In this document: positions 27,758 through 38,562 of the stretch, piece by piece
Position numbering within the stretch: position 1 is the stretch's first letter
Layout: each line of letters starts with the position of its first letter
From: Sphingomonas limnosediminicola
Lineage (GTDB): Bacteria > Pseudomonadota > Alphaproteobacteria > Sphingomonadales > Sphingomonadaceae
Direction: 5' to 3'
Assembly: GCF_039537965.1 (NCBI RefSeq)
Contig: NZ_BAABBM010000001.1
Span: 868,001-932,000, forward strand
Length of the DNA: 64,000 nt
The notes under the pieces: generated by a model
What the model saw: only the letters and a program-made list of their open reading frames with translations
What the model was told of the DNA's origin: nothing
The model's database searches: none
Position numbers and translations under genes: made by a program

Positions 27758-29638
27758 TCACCCGTTCGCCGGCTCGTCGTCGATGCGGACGAGCAACTGG
27801 CCTTCCTTCACCTGTGCGCCGACAGTGGCGGGGAGCTCGGCCACGGTACCGTCGAACGGCGCCGTCAGCGCATGCTCCATCTTCATGGCTTCAAGGGTGA
27901 GCAAGCGTTGCCCCTTGGCAACTATTTCGCCTTGCGAAACCTCTACCGCGGTCACCTTCCCCGGCATCGGCGCCTCAATCTCCCCGTCGTGGAGCCCGTG
28001 GGTTGTACCGGCGCCGCGGCTGGCCAGTGCGAATTCGTCCGCATTGCCTTCGCCGAAGATGACGACGCGCTCGTCGTCGCGGAAACCGGAAACCTCGGCA
28101 ATCTCACCGGCATTGGTCGAGACCGTGCGGAACTGACCGGCGCGGCCAAGAGCAACGCTGACGCGCGGCGCGGCATTCAGCCGGAACCCGGCCAACGATG
28201 AAAAGAGTTCTTCATCCTCGTCGGCGGCGAGCGCCACGGCGGCCGCACCGCGCCACGTCGCTTCATCCGGTTCGCTCTGCGGTACCAGGTCGTCGAGCTT
28301 TCGCTCGATAAATCCGGTATCGATCCGCGCGTCGCCGAAGTCGTCGTCGAGCAGGCAGTTGAGCAGGAACCCGGCATTCGTCCGCACCGGCCAGACCTCG
28401 ACGTCCGCGAGGATCGACGCGAGCTCGCCAATCGCCTCCTCGCGGTCGCCACCGTCTCCGATCAGCTTCGCGATCATCGGGTCGTAGAAGGACGAGATAC
28501 TGTCGCCCTCTTCGACACCGGTCTCGATACGGCCTTCCGTACCGAGATCGAAATGGTCGAGCTTTCCGACGCTCGGCAAAAACCCCTTCGCCGGATCCTC
28601 AGCATAGAGCCGCGCCTCGATCGCATGACCGTTGATCGACAATTCGTCCTGCGTCCTCGGTAGCTTCTCGCCTGACGCAGCGCGCAGCTGCCATTCGACC
28701 AGGTCCTGCCCGGTAATTTCCTCGGTTACCGGATGCTCGACCTGCAGGCGCGTGTTCATTTCCATGAACCAGATGCGGTCGGCGCGAAGGCCCTCAGAAG
28801 CGTCGGCGATAAACTCGATCGTGCCGGCGCCTTCGTAGTTCACCGCTTGCGCGGCGCGCACCGCTGCGCCGCACACCGCGGCGCGCGTTTCGGCATCCAT
28901 GCCGGGCGCGGGCGCTTCCTCGATCACCTTTTGGTGGCGGCGCTGCAGCGAGCAGTCACGTTCGAAGAGGTGCACGACGTTGCCGTGGCTGTCGCCGAAC
29001 ACCTGCACCTCGATGTGGCGCGGCGAGAGGACGTATTTCTCGATCAGCACGCGGTCGTCGCCGAAGCTCGACGCCGCCTCGCGTTTGCAGCTATCTAGCG
29101 CGTCGTCGAACTGACCTGCCTCGTCGACACGGCGCATTCCCTTGCCGCCGCCTCCCGCGACCGCCTTGATCAGTACCGGATAGCCGATTGCCTGCGCCTC
29201 CATCTTGAGCACAGCGGGCGACTGGTCTTCACCGTGATAGCCTGGCGTGACCGGAACGCCCGCATTGGCCATCAGCGTCTTGGCCGCATCCTTGAGACCC
29301 ATGGCACGGATGCTGTCCGGCTTCGGTCCGACCCAGATCAGACCGGCATCGATCACAGCCTGCGCGAAGTCCGCATTCTCGGAGAGAAAGCCGTAACCGG
29401 GATGGATTGCCTCCGCGGCCGTAGACTTCGCCGCCTCGATGATCTTGTCGCCGACCAGATAGCTATCGCGCGCAGGCGAAGGTCCGATGTGCACGGCCTC
29501 ATCCGCCATTCGGACGTGCAGCGCCTTTGCGTCCGCGTCGGAATAGACCGCGATCGTGCGGATCCCCAGTCGCCGCGCCGTGCGTATTACCCGGCAGGCG
29601 ATCTCCCCGCGATTGGCGATGAGGAGGGAAGCGATCAC
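27758..29638 (-). CDS. liuD: Biotin-containing acyl-CoA carboxylase alpha subunit (methylcrotonyl-CoA type)
   Basis: A 626-residue cytosolic subunit that carboxylates its own biotin using ATP and bicarbonate. The biotin carboxylase domain begins SLLIANRGEIACR, with the ATP-grasp loop AGGGGKGMR near 165. The C-terminal biotinyl domain carries the EAMKMEH lysine near 590. GTG 29638 overlaps the previous stop (GTGA). The assignment to methylcrotonyl-CoA carboxylase, step 2 of leucine breakdown after isovaleryl-CoA, rests mainly on the neighbours (mccB-type subunit and isovaleryl-CoA dehydrogenase); propionyl-CoA use would look similar in this chain. Confidence 0.88.
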   Translation of the reverse strand: MIASLLIANRGEIACRVIRTARRLGIRTIAVYSDADAKALHVRMADEAVHIGPSPARDSYLVGDKIIEAAKSTAAEAIHPGYGFLSENADFAQAVIDAGLIWVGPKPDSIRAMGLKDAAKTLMANAGVPVTPGYHGEDQSPAVLKMEAQAIGYPVLIKAVAGGGGKGMRRVDEAGQFDDALDSCKREAASSFGDDRVLIEKYVLSPRHIEVQVFGDSHGNVVHLFERDCSLQRRHQKVIEEAPAPGMDAETRAAVCGAAVRAAQAVNYEGAGTIEFIADASEGLRADRIWFMEMNTRLQVEHPVTEEITGQDLVEWQLRAASGEKLPRTQDELSINGHAIEARLYAEDPAKGFLPSVGKLDHFDLGTEGRIETGVEEGDSISSFYDPMIAKLIGDGGDREEAIGELASILADVEVWPVRTNAGFLLNCLLDDDFGDARIDTGFIERKLDDLVPQSEPDEATWRGAAAVALAADEDEELFSSLAGFRLNAAPRVSVALGRAGQFRTVSTNAGEIAEVSGFRDDERVVIFGEGNADEFALASRGAGTTHGLHDGEIEAPMPGKVTAVEVSQGEIVAKGQRLLTLEAMKMEHALTAPFDGTVAELPATVGAQVKEGQLLVRIDDEPANG

Positions 29639-30105
29639 TGCGCAGGGCAACCGTCAATGCGCGAGGAGAAGGTCAAGTTCATCACCTTCCAAGTGCCATT
29701 TTCGCGCACGAGATCGAAATGATCGACCCCGCAGTTGCTGACCTTACCACCGACGCGAACGACAAACGGGGCCCACACCATCGCGGCATCGCCATCGATC
29801 TCGATCGCGGGATCACTGATTGTTTCCTCGAAGCCAGCGCCCGGAGTCACCCGGGCCGCGAATTGTGCCCAGCTTTCTTGTCGCAAGCCCTTGCTGCTGG
29901 CTCGGGTCCCGGTCGCAGTGACTCGACCGTCGGGATAGACCCAGCGAAGCATTGTCGCGGAATCCCCCGCACTAAAGGAAGACAAAACCGCGTTGACGGA
30001 CGCAAGGACCGTTTGCTCTTCGCCCACAGGCGGCGGCAACGCGACGGCGGGCGGAAGTCTGCCGGATGATGTTTGGGCGGCGACCGCGAGCAAAATGGAA
30101 AGCAT
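29635..30105 (-). CDS. NTF2/SnoaL-like protein embedded in the carboxylase operon
   Basis: A 156-residue protein with a signal-like N-terminus (MLSILLAVAAQ). The pattern VLASVNAVLSSFSAGDSATMLRWVYPDG and DHFDLVRENGTWKVMNLTF fits the nuclear transport factor 2-like fold. The ATG lies 6 nt after the carboxylase beta stop, and its own stop overlaps the alpha subunit start by 4 bp, so it is translated as part of the operon. It is unusual to find a probably exported protein between the two carboxylase subunits. Function unknown. Confidence 0.72.
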   Translation of the reverse strand: MLSILLAVAAQTSSGRLPPAVALPPPVGEEQTVLASVNAVLSSFSAGDSATMLRWVYPDGRVTATGTRASSKGLRQESWAQFAARVTPGAGFEETISDPAIEIDGDAAMVWAPFVVRVGGKVSNCGVDHFDLVRENGTWKVMNLTFSSRIDGCPAQ

Positions 30106-30111
30106 CAATCG

Positions 30112-31709
<1,598 letters not shown>

Positions 31710-31713
<4 letters not shown>

Positions 31714-32861
31714 ACCCCGATGAGCTCCCGGCCGATCAGCATGCGGCGAATTTCGTTGGTGCCGGCGCCGATGTCGAGCAGCTTTGCGTCGCGATAGTAA
31801 CGCTCGACCGGCCAGTCCTTGGTGTATCCAGCGCCGCCCAGCGCCTGCACGGCTTCATTGGCGACCTTCACCGCATTCTCGCTTGCGAGGAGGATCGCAC
31901 CTGCCGCGTCGTAGCGCGTCGTCCGACCGGCGTCGCATGCCTTGGCGACCTGGTAGACATAGGCGCGGGCGCTGTTCAGCGCGACGTACATGTCGGCAAT
32001 CTTCGCCTGCATCAGCTGAAAGCTGCCGATCGGCTTTCCGAACTGCGTGCGGTCGCGAACGTAAGGCAGGACGACGTCGAGGCAGGCCTGCATGATGCCG
32101 ATCTGCATGCCCGCGAGCACGGTGCGCTCATAATCGAGGCCGCTCATCAGCACTTCAACGCCCTTGTTCTCTTCGCCGAGGATATTCTCCGGCGGGACGA
32201 AGCAATCGTTGAACACCAGCTCCGCCGTCGGCGATCCGCGGATGCCGAGCTTGTCGACCTTCTGGCCGATCGAGAAGCCTTCCATGTCCTTTTCGATCAT
32301 GAAGGCGGTGATGCCGCGACTGCCTTCGCCGGTTTTCGCGTAGACGACGAGCGTGTCGGCCACCGAGCCGTTGGTGATCCAGAACTTGGTGCCGTTGAGC
32401 CGGTAGCCGTTGCCGCTCTTGTCGGCCTTCAGCTTCATGCTGACGACGTCGCTGCCCGCGCCCGCCTCGCTCATCGCCAGCGCGCCGACATGTTCGCCGC
32501 TGATCAGCTTCGGCAAATACTTCTGCTTCTGCTCCGGATTCGCCCAGCGGCGGATCTGGTTGACGCACAGGTTGGAATGCGCGCCGTAGCTGAGACCCAC
32601 GGACGCCGACGCGCGAGCAACCTCTTCCTGCGCGACGACATGCTCGAGGTAGCCGAGACCGAGCCCGCCGTCTTCTTCCTCGACGGTGATGCCGTGGAGG
32701 CCGAGCTCACCCATTTGCGGCCAGAGGTGACGCGGGAATTCATCGGTTTCGTCGATCTTGGCGGCGATCGGCGCGATCTTATCGTCCGCGAACCGCTTGG
32801 TCGTATCGCGGATGGTATCGGCCATTTCGCCGAGGTCGAAATCGAGTCCGGCTCCGGACAT
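31710..32861 (-). CDS. ivd: Isovaleryl-CoA dehydrogenase
   Basis: A 383-residue FAD flavoenzyme that oxidises isovaleryl-CoA to 3-methylcrotonyl-CoA in leucine degradation. The acyl-CoA dehydrogenase domains are complete: [13 protein letters not shown] and FWITNG near 135-165 and [15 protein letters not shown] near 270. The base is the Glu of [10 protein letters not shown] near 245, as in isovaleryl-CoA dehydrogenases; the other possible site reads DIGAGTNE, where straight-chain enzymes carry the Glu. AGGAGAGAG precedes ATG. It is the first gene of the operon, divergent from a thiolase. Confidence 0.93.
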
Positions 32862-32967
32862 GCTCTCTCTCCTGTTCGTGCCGCCGCTAGCAGAGCGAGC
32901 CGCGTTTGAACAACCGCGCGCGGAGCCTTATGTGCGCTGCAACAATCCGACTCTGGAGCAGATAGAC

Positions 32968-34161
32968 ATGGCCACGACCGCGTCCGACCCGACCGTCATC
33001 CTTTCAATCGCCCGCACGCCCATGGGCTCGATGCAGGGCGCGCTTGCCGATGCGTCGGCGACCGATCTCGGCGCGACGGCGGTGAAGGCGGCGGTCGAGC
33101 GCGCGGGCGTCAGCGGTGACGACATCGACCGCATCTACATGGGCTGCGTCCTCCCGGCGGGCCTCGGCCAAGCGCCGGCACGCCAGGCGGCGATCAAGGC
33201 CGGCCTTCCGAAGTCGGTTCAGGCCACGACCGTCAACAAGGTCTGCGGCTCGGGCATGCAGACGGTGATCATGGGCGACGAGGCGATCCGCACCGGCAAT
33301 GCCGACGTGATCGTCGCAGGCGGCATGGAATCGATGACCAATGCGCCGTACCTGCTCAAGAAGCATCGTTCGGGCGCGCGCATCGGCCATGACACGGCCT
33401 ACGATCATATGTTCCTCGACGGGCTCGAGGATGCCTATGAAGAAGGCCGCGCGATGGGCAGCTTCGCCCAGTGCACTGCCGACGAATATCAGCTGACGCG
33501 CCAACAGATGGACGATTACGCCATCGAGAGCCTGCGTCGCGCCAAGGAAGCCATCGACAAGGGCGGGTTCAAGGACGAGATCGTGCCGGTCACTATCAAG
33601 AGCCGCGCCGGTGAGATCCAGGTCGATACCGATGAAGCGCCAAGCCGCGGCCGCCCCGACAAGATCCCGCAGTTGAAGCCTGCCTTCGCCAAGGAAGGCA
33701 CGATCACCGCGGCCACTTCGTCGTCGATCTCGGACGGCGCCGCCGCCGTAGTGCTGACCAGCGAATCCAACGCCCGCGACAAAGGCCTGCAGCCGGTGGC
33801 GCGCATCCTCGCCACCGCCGCTCACGCGCAGGAGCCGGCGCAGTTCACGGTCGCCCCCATCGGTGCGATCAACAAGGTGCTGGAAAAGGCCGGCTGGAAG
33901 GCCGCAGACGTCGACCTGTGGGAAGTGAACGAGGCGTTCGCCTGCGTCGTGATGTTCGCGATGAAGGACCTCGGCATCGACCATTCCAAGATCAACGTCC
34001 ACGGCGGCGCCACCGCGCTCGGTCATCCGATCGGCGCCAGCGGAACCCGCATCCTGGTCACGCTGATCAATGCCCTGAAGCAGACAGGCGGCAAGCGCGG
34101 TGTCGCGAGCCTGTGCATTGGCGGCGGCGAAGCGACGGCTGTGGCGGTCGAGCTCGCTTAG
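32968..34161 (+). CDS. Acetyl-CoA C-acetyltransferase (thiolase)
   Basis: A 397-residue thiolase. The nucleophile Cys lies in NKVCGSGMQ near 90, and the C-terminal His and Cys are in HGGATALGHPIGASG and CIGGGEA. Length and motifs match biosynthetic or degradative acetoacetyl-CoA thiolases. GGAG precedes ATG 32968. Being divergent from the isovaleryl-CoA dehydrogenase operon, it may handle acetoacetate formed at the end of leucine breakdown; the missing hydratase and HMG-CoA lyase are not in this window. Confidence 0.9.
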   Translation: MATTASDPTVILSIARTPMGSMQGALADASATDLGATAVKAAVERAGVSGDDIDRIYMGCVLPAGLGQAPARQAAIKAGLPKSVQATTVNKVCGSGMQTVIMGDEAIRTGNADVIVAGGMESMTNAPYLLKKHRSGARIGHDTAYDHMFLDGLEDAYEEGRAMGSFAQCTADEYQLTRQQMDDYAIESLRRAKEAIDKGGFKDEIVPVTIKSRAGEIQVDTDEAPSRGRPDKIPQLKPAFAKEGTITAATSSSISDGAAAVVLTSESNARDKGLQPVARILATAAHAQEPAQFTVAPIGAINKVLEKAGWKAADVDLWEVNEAFACVVMFAMKDLGIDHSKINVHGGATALGHPIGASGTRILVTLINALKQTGGKRGVASLCIGGGEATAVAVELA

Positions 34162-34224
34162 CGAACGATTCGTCATCGTAACGAACTGCTGGTAAGGGGC
34201 GCTCTCTCAACGGGGAGAAAAGCC

Positions 34225-34650
34225 ATGCGCGTCTTGATTTGCCTGACAGCCGCGATTGCACTTTGCGCTTGTTCGAAAACCGCTACTGCGCCGCCTTCCG
34301 TCGACAATGGAGCCGAGGCCGCGAACACCGCAGCGCCGGCCGCTCCTGCCGCCCTCGCGTCAATCAACGAGACTTCGTGGGAATTCACCGACAACAAGAC
34401 TCATAAGCCGATTCAGGAATCGGTGGACGCGAAGGGCGCGTACATCGCCGTCTCGGGCAAAGAGCATATCGACCATGGCACGGCCGTCATGAAAGACGGC
34501 AAGGCCTGCTTCACCAGCGCGATGGATAAGCAGGGCGAAGTCTGCTGGACCGATCCAAAGGTCGCGGTCGGCGAGTCCGGCGAGACCACGAGCGACAAGG
34601 GCGAGAAGCTAACCGTCAAGCGCGTCGCGTACACGCCGCTGACGATGTAG
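34225..34650 (+). CDS. Small lipoprotein-like hypothetical
   Basis: A 141-residue protein with a lipobox-like ALCAC at 12-17, so it may be a lipoprotein. An Ala/Pro-rich linker (about 20-45) leads to a domain starting ETSWEFTDNKTHKPIQES with two cysteines (GKACFTSA, EVCWTDP) that may form a disulfide. GGGGAG lies before ATG. It follows the thiolase gene by about 60 bp. No known function. Confidence 0.7.
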   Translation: MRVLICLTAAIALCACSKTATAPPSVDNGAEAANTAAPAAPAALASINETSWEFTDNKTHKPIQESVDAKGAYIAVSGKEHIDHGTAVMKDGKACFTSAMDKQGEVCWTDPKVAVGESGETTSDKGEKLTVKRVAYTPLTM

Positions 34651-34657
34651 GCGCAGA

Positions 34658-34675
34658 CCGGCGCAATTGCGCCGG
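34658..34675. terminator. Perfect 18-bp palindrome between convergent genes
   Basis: CCGGCGCAATTGCGCCGG lies between the stop codons of the lipoprotein gene and the RidA-like gene. There is no T-run, so termination is a guess. Confidence 0.4.
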
Positions 34676-34686
34676 ACAGTTCTCGC

Positions 34687-35145
34687 CTATTTCCGCCCGG
34701 CGTAGGCCTGGCATTCGATCTCCATCAAGGCGCCCAGCGCGAGGCCGTTGACGCCGACCGCACTGCGCGCCGGGAGCGGGCCTTCCGGGAAATAGGTCAG
34801 ATAGACTTTGTTGAAGTCCGCCCAGTTCTTCATGTCGCTGAGGAACACGGTGCAATGGAACAGGTCTTTGTAGCCAAGACCGGCGAGCTTCAGTGTCTCG
34901 CCGATATCGTCCATCGTCGCTTTTGCCTGCGCTTCGATGCCTTCGGGAGGCTTGCCGTCGGCGCCGCGTCCGATCGCCCCCGACAGATAGACGATGTCGC
35001 CAACACGCACGGCGCGCGAGAAGGGCAGCCGCTGCCCATTGAGCGTCGGGGTGCCGTAATGCTCGACAGTCGGTCGGGCCGGGGCGGCGTCGGCAGGGGT
35101 AGTCATCATCAGGACTCCGGTTGCGATTGCGGTCAGTGCCTTCAT
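34687..35145 (-). CDS. Exported RidA-family protein
   Basis: A 152-residue RidA/YjgF/Rid-family protein with a signal peptide (ends DAAPA). RGDIVYLSGAIG-type and ARSAVGVNGLALGALMEIEC segments are characteristic; the ARSAVGV arginine corresponds to the substrate-binding Arg of imine deaminases. GGGGGAG precedes ATG 35145. Cytosolic RidA detoxifies 2-aminoacrylate; an exported form must have a different client. It lies 17 bp downstream of the SH3 protein gene on the same strand, so it is likely in one operon with it. Confidence 0.85.
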   Translation of the reverse strand: MKALTAIATGVLMMTTPADAAPARPTVEHYGTPTLNGQRLPFSRAVRVGDIVYLSGAIGRGADGKPPEGIEAQAKATMDDIGETLKLAGLGYKDLFHCTVFLSDMKNWADFNKVYLTYFPEGPLPARSAVGVNGLALGALMEIECQAYAGRK

Positions 35146-35162
35146 TGCTGCTCCCCCGTTGG

Positions 35163-35639
35163 TTAGTCGACTACTTCCCCTTCGCCGACGCCCCAGACGT
35201 CGGACGTTCGGATATATCCCTCGCGCTTGCCGAACTGGGCGTGACACCAGCCACCGCTGCACTTGTTGATGCGGCCGACCGCCCCCTGCTCCGCCGTGTA
35301 GCGGATCTTTGAGCCTTCGTTCGGGTCGGCGCGTACCGGGCGGGGTTCGCCAGGCTTCACGATCGCGCTTCGGCGGTCGCTGAGAAGCGTGACGAGCATC
35401 CAGCCTTGTGCGCCGTCCGGATCCTGGATCAGCCGCCAATTCTCATATTTCTTGACCACGCGGACCGGAAGGTCGCGGCGCTGGTAAAGCCACACCCCCG
35501 GATAATTCTTGCCGGGGCCGGTGCGCGTCATCGCCTGGCCGGAAGCAATCGAAGCCCAATAAGGCGGCTTCTTGTCCTGCGCAGCAGCCGACGTCGCCAA
35601 ACCAATGGTCAGGAACGCGAACAGCACCCCCTTGAGCAA
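35163..35639 (-). CDS. Secreted SH3-like domain protein
   Basis: A 158-residue protein with a signal peptide (ends SAAAQ). Two SH3b-like regions are suggested: SGQAMTRTGPGKNYPGVWLYQR at about 33-55 and GAVGRINKCSGGWCHAQFGKREGYI near 125-150. Such domains bind cell wall peptides. TTG 35639 immediately follows the previous gene's stop; GTG 35627 is an alternative start. The operon order is nitronate-monooxygenase-like, SH3, RidA-like, all minus strand. Confidence 0.82.
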   Translation of the reverse strand: MLKGVLFAFLTIGLATSAAAQDKKPPYWASIASGQAMTRTGPGKNYPGVWLYQRRDLPVRVVKKYENWRLIQDPDGAQGWMLVTLLSDRRSAIVKPGEPRPVRADPNEGSKIRYTAEQGAVGRINKCSGGWCHAQFGKREGYIRTSDVWGVGEGEVVD

Positions 35640-35640
35640 G

Positions 35641-37047
35641 TCAGGCCCCCGTCAGGATGCGATCGACAAGCTGCTTCACCGTGGGGATGAAGCCGTTCGA
35701 ATAGAAGGGATCGCTCTTGAAGCGGAATGCCGCGTGACCCGCGAACATGAGGTTCTGTTCGACAGGCCCGCCATGCGCGATATCCTGCAGCGTCTTCTGG
35801 ATGCAGAAGCTGCGCGGGTCGGCCAGGCGACCGGTCGAGTTCTTCTCATTGTCAGCCCAGGATGAAAACGCGCACTGGCTGAGGCAGCCCATGCAATCCG
35901 CCTGATCCTTGCGGATCTGCTTTTCCTCTTCGGGGGTGACGAAGACGAGCGTGTCGTCGGGCGTCTTCATCGCACTCGTGAAGCCGCGCCCGTACCACTC
36001 GCGCGCATGCTGGAGATCGCCCTTGGTGACCCAGTAATTCTTCTTCGTGCCGATGCCGACGTCGAGCTGGAAATGGTGATCGCCGATTGAATCCTTGGTG
36101 TAGGCGATCTGGCGCTCGCTGCGAGCTTCGAGGTTGCGCAGGAACGGATTGCGCACCGCGGACGAGTAGAAGCCCGTCGGCGAGAAGCGGTGCAGGAGCA
36201 CATCGCCTTCTTCGAGGTTCAGCAGACGCGCTTTCCACTCGGGCGGGATCGGGCTTTCCTGAGTCAGTAGCGGCCGCGTTCCGAACTGGAATACGATCTG
36301 CCCGAGCTCGGGATTGTCGATCCAATTCTCCCATTCGTCGAGGCGCCAAACGCCGCCGGCCATGACAATCGGGACACTGTCGGCGATCCCGCTTTCACGC
36401 ATGGTCGCGCGAAGTGCAGCGACGCGCGGATATGGATCCTGCGGCTTGCGCGGGTCCTCGGCATTCGACAGGCCGTTATGCCCGCCGGCGAGCCAGGGGT
36501 CTTCATAGACGACTGCCGCAAGCCATTCGGCGGCCTTGTGATAGGCGCGCTTCCACAAGGCGCTGAAGGCGCGTGCGGAACTGATGATGGGCAGGTAACT
36601 GACGCCGTAAGACGCCGCGATTTCACTCAACTTGTAGGGCATGCCGGCGCCACAGGTGACGCCCGTGACAAGGCCCTTCGTCCGTTCGAGAACGCCGTGC
36701 AGCACGCGCTGCGCACCACCCATCTCCCAGAGGACGTTGATGTTGATGGCGCCCTTGCCCGACGCCATTTCATAAGCACGCTGAACCTGCGCGACGGCAC
36801 CATCGACGGCATATTTGATCAGCTCTTCATGGCGGTCGCGGCGCGTAAGCGCTTCGTAGACCTGCGGCACGATGCGGCCTTCGGCGTCGTAGCTGTCGGC
36901 GTTGACGGCACTGACGGTACCGATGCCGCCCGCGGCCGCCCACGCGCCGGAGCTTGCGTGGTTTGTCGCGCTGACGCCTTTTCCGCCTTCGATCAGCGGC
37001 CAGACTTCACGTCCGCCATAGAGGATGGGCTGCAGGCCCTTGAACAA
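35641..37047 (-). CDS. Nitronate monooxygenase-like flavoprotein
   Basis: A 468-residue FMN-dependent enzyme of the 2-nitropropane dioxygenase fold. An (beta/alpha)8 core has GVTCGAGMPYKL near 130 and VMAGGVWR near 235, which fit the phosphate-binding loop of the family. It is longer than typical members (about 320-370) because of a C-terminal extension with CMGCLSQC and FCIQKTL cysteines. TTG 37047 is chosen because GGGAG lies at 7 nt; the frame is open to 37092. The substrate, nitronate or otherwise, is not determined. Confidence 0.78.
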   Translation of the reverse strand: MFKGLQPILYGGREVWPLIEGGKGVSATNHASSGAWAAAGGIGTVSAVNADSYDAEGRIVPQVYEALTRRDRHEELIKYAVDGAVAQVQRAYEMASGKGAININVLWEMGGAQRVLHGVLERTKGLVTGVTCGAGMPYKLSEIAASYGVSYLPIISSARAFSALWKRAYHKAAEWLAAVVYEDPWLAGGHNGLSNAEDPRKPQDPYPRVAALRATMRESGIADSVPIVMAGGVWRLDEWENWIDNPELGQIVFQFGTRPLLTQESPIPPEWKARLLNLEEGDVLLHRFSPTGFYSSAVRNPFLRNLEARSERQIAYTKDSIGDHHFQLDVGIGTKKNYWVTKGDLQHAREWYGRGFTSAMKTPDDTLVFVTPEEEKQIRKDQADCMGCLSQCAFSSWADNEKNSTGRLADPRSFCIQKTLQDIAHGGPVEQNLMFAGHAAFRFKSDPFYSNGFIPTVKQLVDRILTGA

Positions 37048-37154
37048 ACTTTGTCTCCCAGTTTCGGCCGCTATATAGGCGCAAATCGCCAAATGCTCGC
37101 AAATTTTGGTGCTGCGCCGGAACGGCCCAGCGACGCCGCTATGTGGAAACGAAA

Positions 37155-37180
37155 CAGGCCGGGAATTGCTTCCCGGCCTG
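37155..37180 (-). terminator. Terminator after the Tyr-rich protein gene
   Basis: CAGGCCGGGAA, loop TTGC, TTCCCGGCCTG: a perfect 11-bp stem. Read on the minus strand it is followed by TTTCGTTT, as expected for the gene at 37204-37572. Confidence 0.8.
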
Positions 37181-37203
37181 CCGTTGCATCCGAAATGTTC
37201 GGA

Positions 37204-37572
37204 TTAGCGATAGCGATAGTAGCGGTGGTGGTGATGATGGTTGCTGCTTGCGAGGGCGCTGCCGATCGCAAGGCCGATCACGCCACCGACAACCGCGGCA
37301 CCGATGCCGCTGTTGTTATAGCCGTAGCCATTGTAGCCGTACGAGCGGCCGTAATAGCCGTTGTAACCGTACGACGGGTACGAATAGCCGTAGGACGGAT
37401 AGGAATAACCGTACGACGGATACGAGTAACCATAGCTCGGGTAGCTGCTGTAGCCGTACGAGCTGTAGCCGTAGCTCGGGTAATAGCCGCCGTAATAACC
37501 ACGGGCGTTCGCAGCCGACGGCGCCACGACCAGCGCAGCCGCTGCGGCCGCAAGTCCGATCAATTTTCTCAT
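37204..37572 (-). CDS. Exported Tyr/Ser/Pro repeat protein with glycine zipper
   Basis: A 122-residue protein with a signal peptide (ends ANARG). Residues about 25-80 carry tandem YPSYGYS-type heptapeptides. A glycine-zipper-like hydrophobic segment (GAAVVGGVIGLAIGSALA) follows, and a NHHHHHRYYRYR tail ends the protein. The layout of repeats, hydrophobic zipper and basic His-rich tail is seen in small surface or outer-membrane-associated proteins. No function is assigned. Confidence 0.78.
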   Translation of the reverse strand: MRKLIGLAAAAAALVVAPSAANARGYYGGYYPSYGYSSYGYSSYPSYGYSYPSYGYSYPSYGYSYPSYGYNGYYGRSYGYNGYGYNNSGIGAAVVGGVIGLAIGSALASSNHHHHHRYYRYR

Positions 37573-37678
37573 CGAAACACTCCTCGATCTTTACGCGTCG
37601 GCCACAGGGGGCTGACAGCCGACTCGCGAGCTTTTTGCTCTATCTGTGCTGTCAACTCGCTGAATGCCGCTAAGCTCC

Positions 37679-38524
37679 TCAAATCGTGAGGTAATCGAGC
37701 CCGATATCGACAGCCGGTGCAGATTGCGTGATGCGTCCCACCGAGATGAAATTGACGCCAGTTTCGGCAATTTCGCGGATGGTCTCGAGCGTCACGCCGC
37801 CGGAAGCCTCGAGCGGCACTCGCCCGGCGACAAGGGCCACCGCTTCCCGCAGGACGTGAAGCGGCATGTTGTCGAGAAGCAGCCGGTCGGCGCCAGCAGC
37901 GAGCGCGGGCTCGATCTGCTCGGCGCGGTCGACCTCGACCTGCACTTGAAGCCCGGTGTTCGCGGCCTTCGCCCGGCGCACGGCCTCGGCCACACCTCCG
38001 CAGACTGCGACGTGATTGTCCTTAATGAGTACGCCGTCATCGAGCCGCATGCGATGGTTTTGCGCGCCGCCCATCCGCGCCGCATATTTCTCCAGCGGCC
38101 GCAGGCCCGGAATCGTCTTGCGCGTGTCGAGCAGGATCGCGCCCGTGCCGGAAATGGCATCAACATATTGCCGCGTCAGCGTCGCAATACCGGAAAGGTG
38201 CTGGAACGTGTTCAGTGCCGAGCGCTCCGCCGCCAGCATGGCGCGCGCGTTTCCTTCAAGGCGCAGAAGGGTCGTCCGGACTCCGGCCGTTTCCCCGTCG
38301 TGTAGCAGTTGCTCGACCTTCACCGCCGGATCGAGACGCTTGAAGAACGCGACCGCAATCTCGAGCCCGGCTACCATGATCGGCTGCCGACAGTTCATGT
38401 CGGCGGTGAAGCGCGCATTCGCGTCAATGGTGGCGTTCGATGTGACATCACCGCCCGTGCCGAGATCCTCCTCGAGCACAAGCGTGACGAATTGGTCGAG
38501 GTCAAAATTGTTGGGAAGCGCCAT
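37679..38524 (-). CDS. nadC: Nicotinate-nucleotide pyrophosphorylase (quinolinate phosphoribosyltransferase)
   Basis: A 281-residue enzyme that converts quinolinate and PRPP into nicotinate mononucleotide in de novo NAD synthesis. Family motifs appear in order: EEDLGTGGDVTS near 18, LDTRKTIPGLR near 130, KDNH near 170, LLLDNM near 215, EASGG near 240 and ISVGRITQSA near 260. nadA and nadB are not in the window. ATG 38524 is directly supported by the length match to the family. Confidence 0.96.
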   Translation of the reverse strand: MALPNNFDLDQFVTLVLEEDLGTGGDVTSNATIDANARFTADMNCRQPIMVAGLEIAVAFFKRLDPAVKVEQLLHDGETAGVRTTLLRLEGNARAMLAAERSALNTFQHLSGIATLTRQYVDAISGTGAILLDTRKTIPGLRPLEKYAARMGGAQNHRMRLDDGVLIKDNHVAVCGGVAEAVRRAKAANTGLQVQVEVDRAEQIEPALAAGADRLLLDNMPLHVLREAVALVAGRVPLEASGGVTLETIREIAETGVNFISVGRITQSAPAVDIGLDYLTI

Positions 38525-38562
38525 GACGCGCGTCTAGGCTAGCGCGCGTGCCGCCGACAAGC

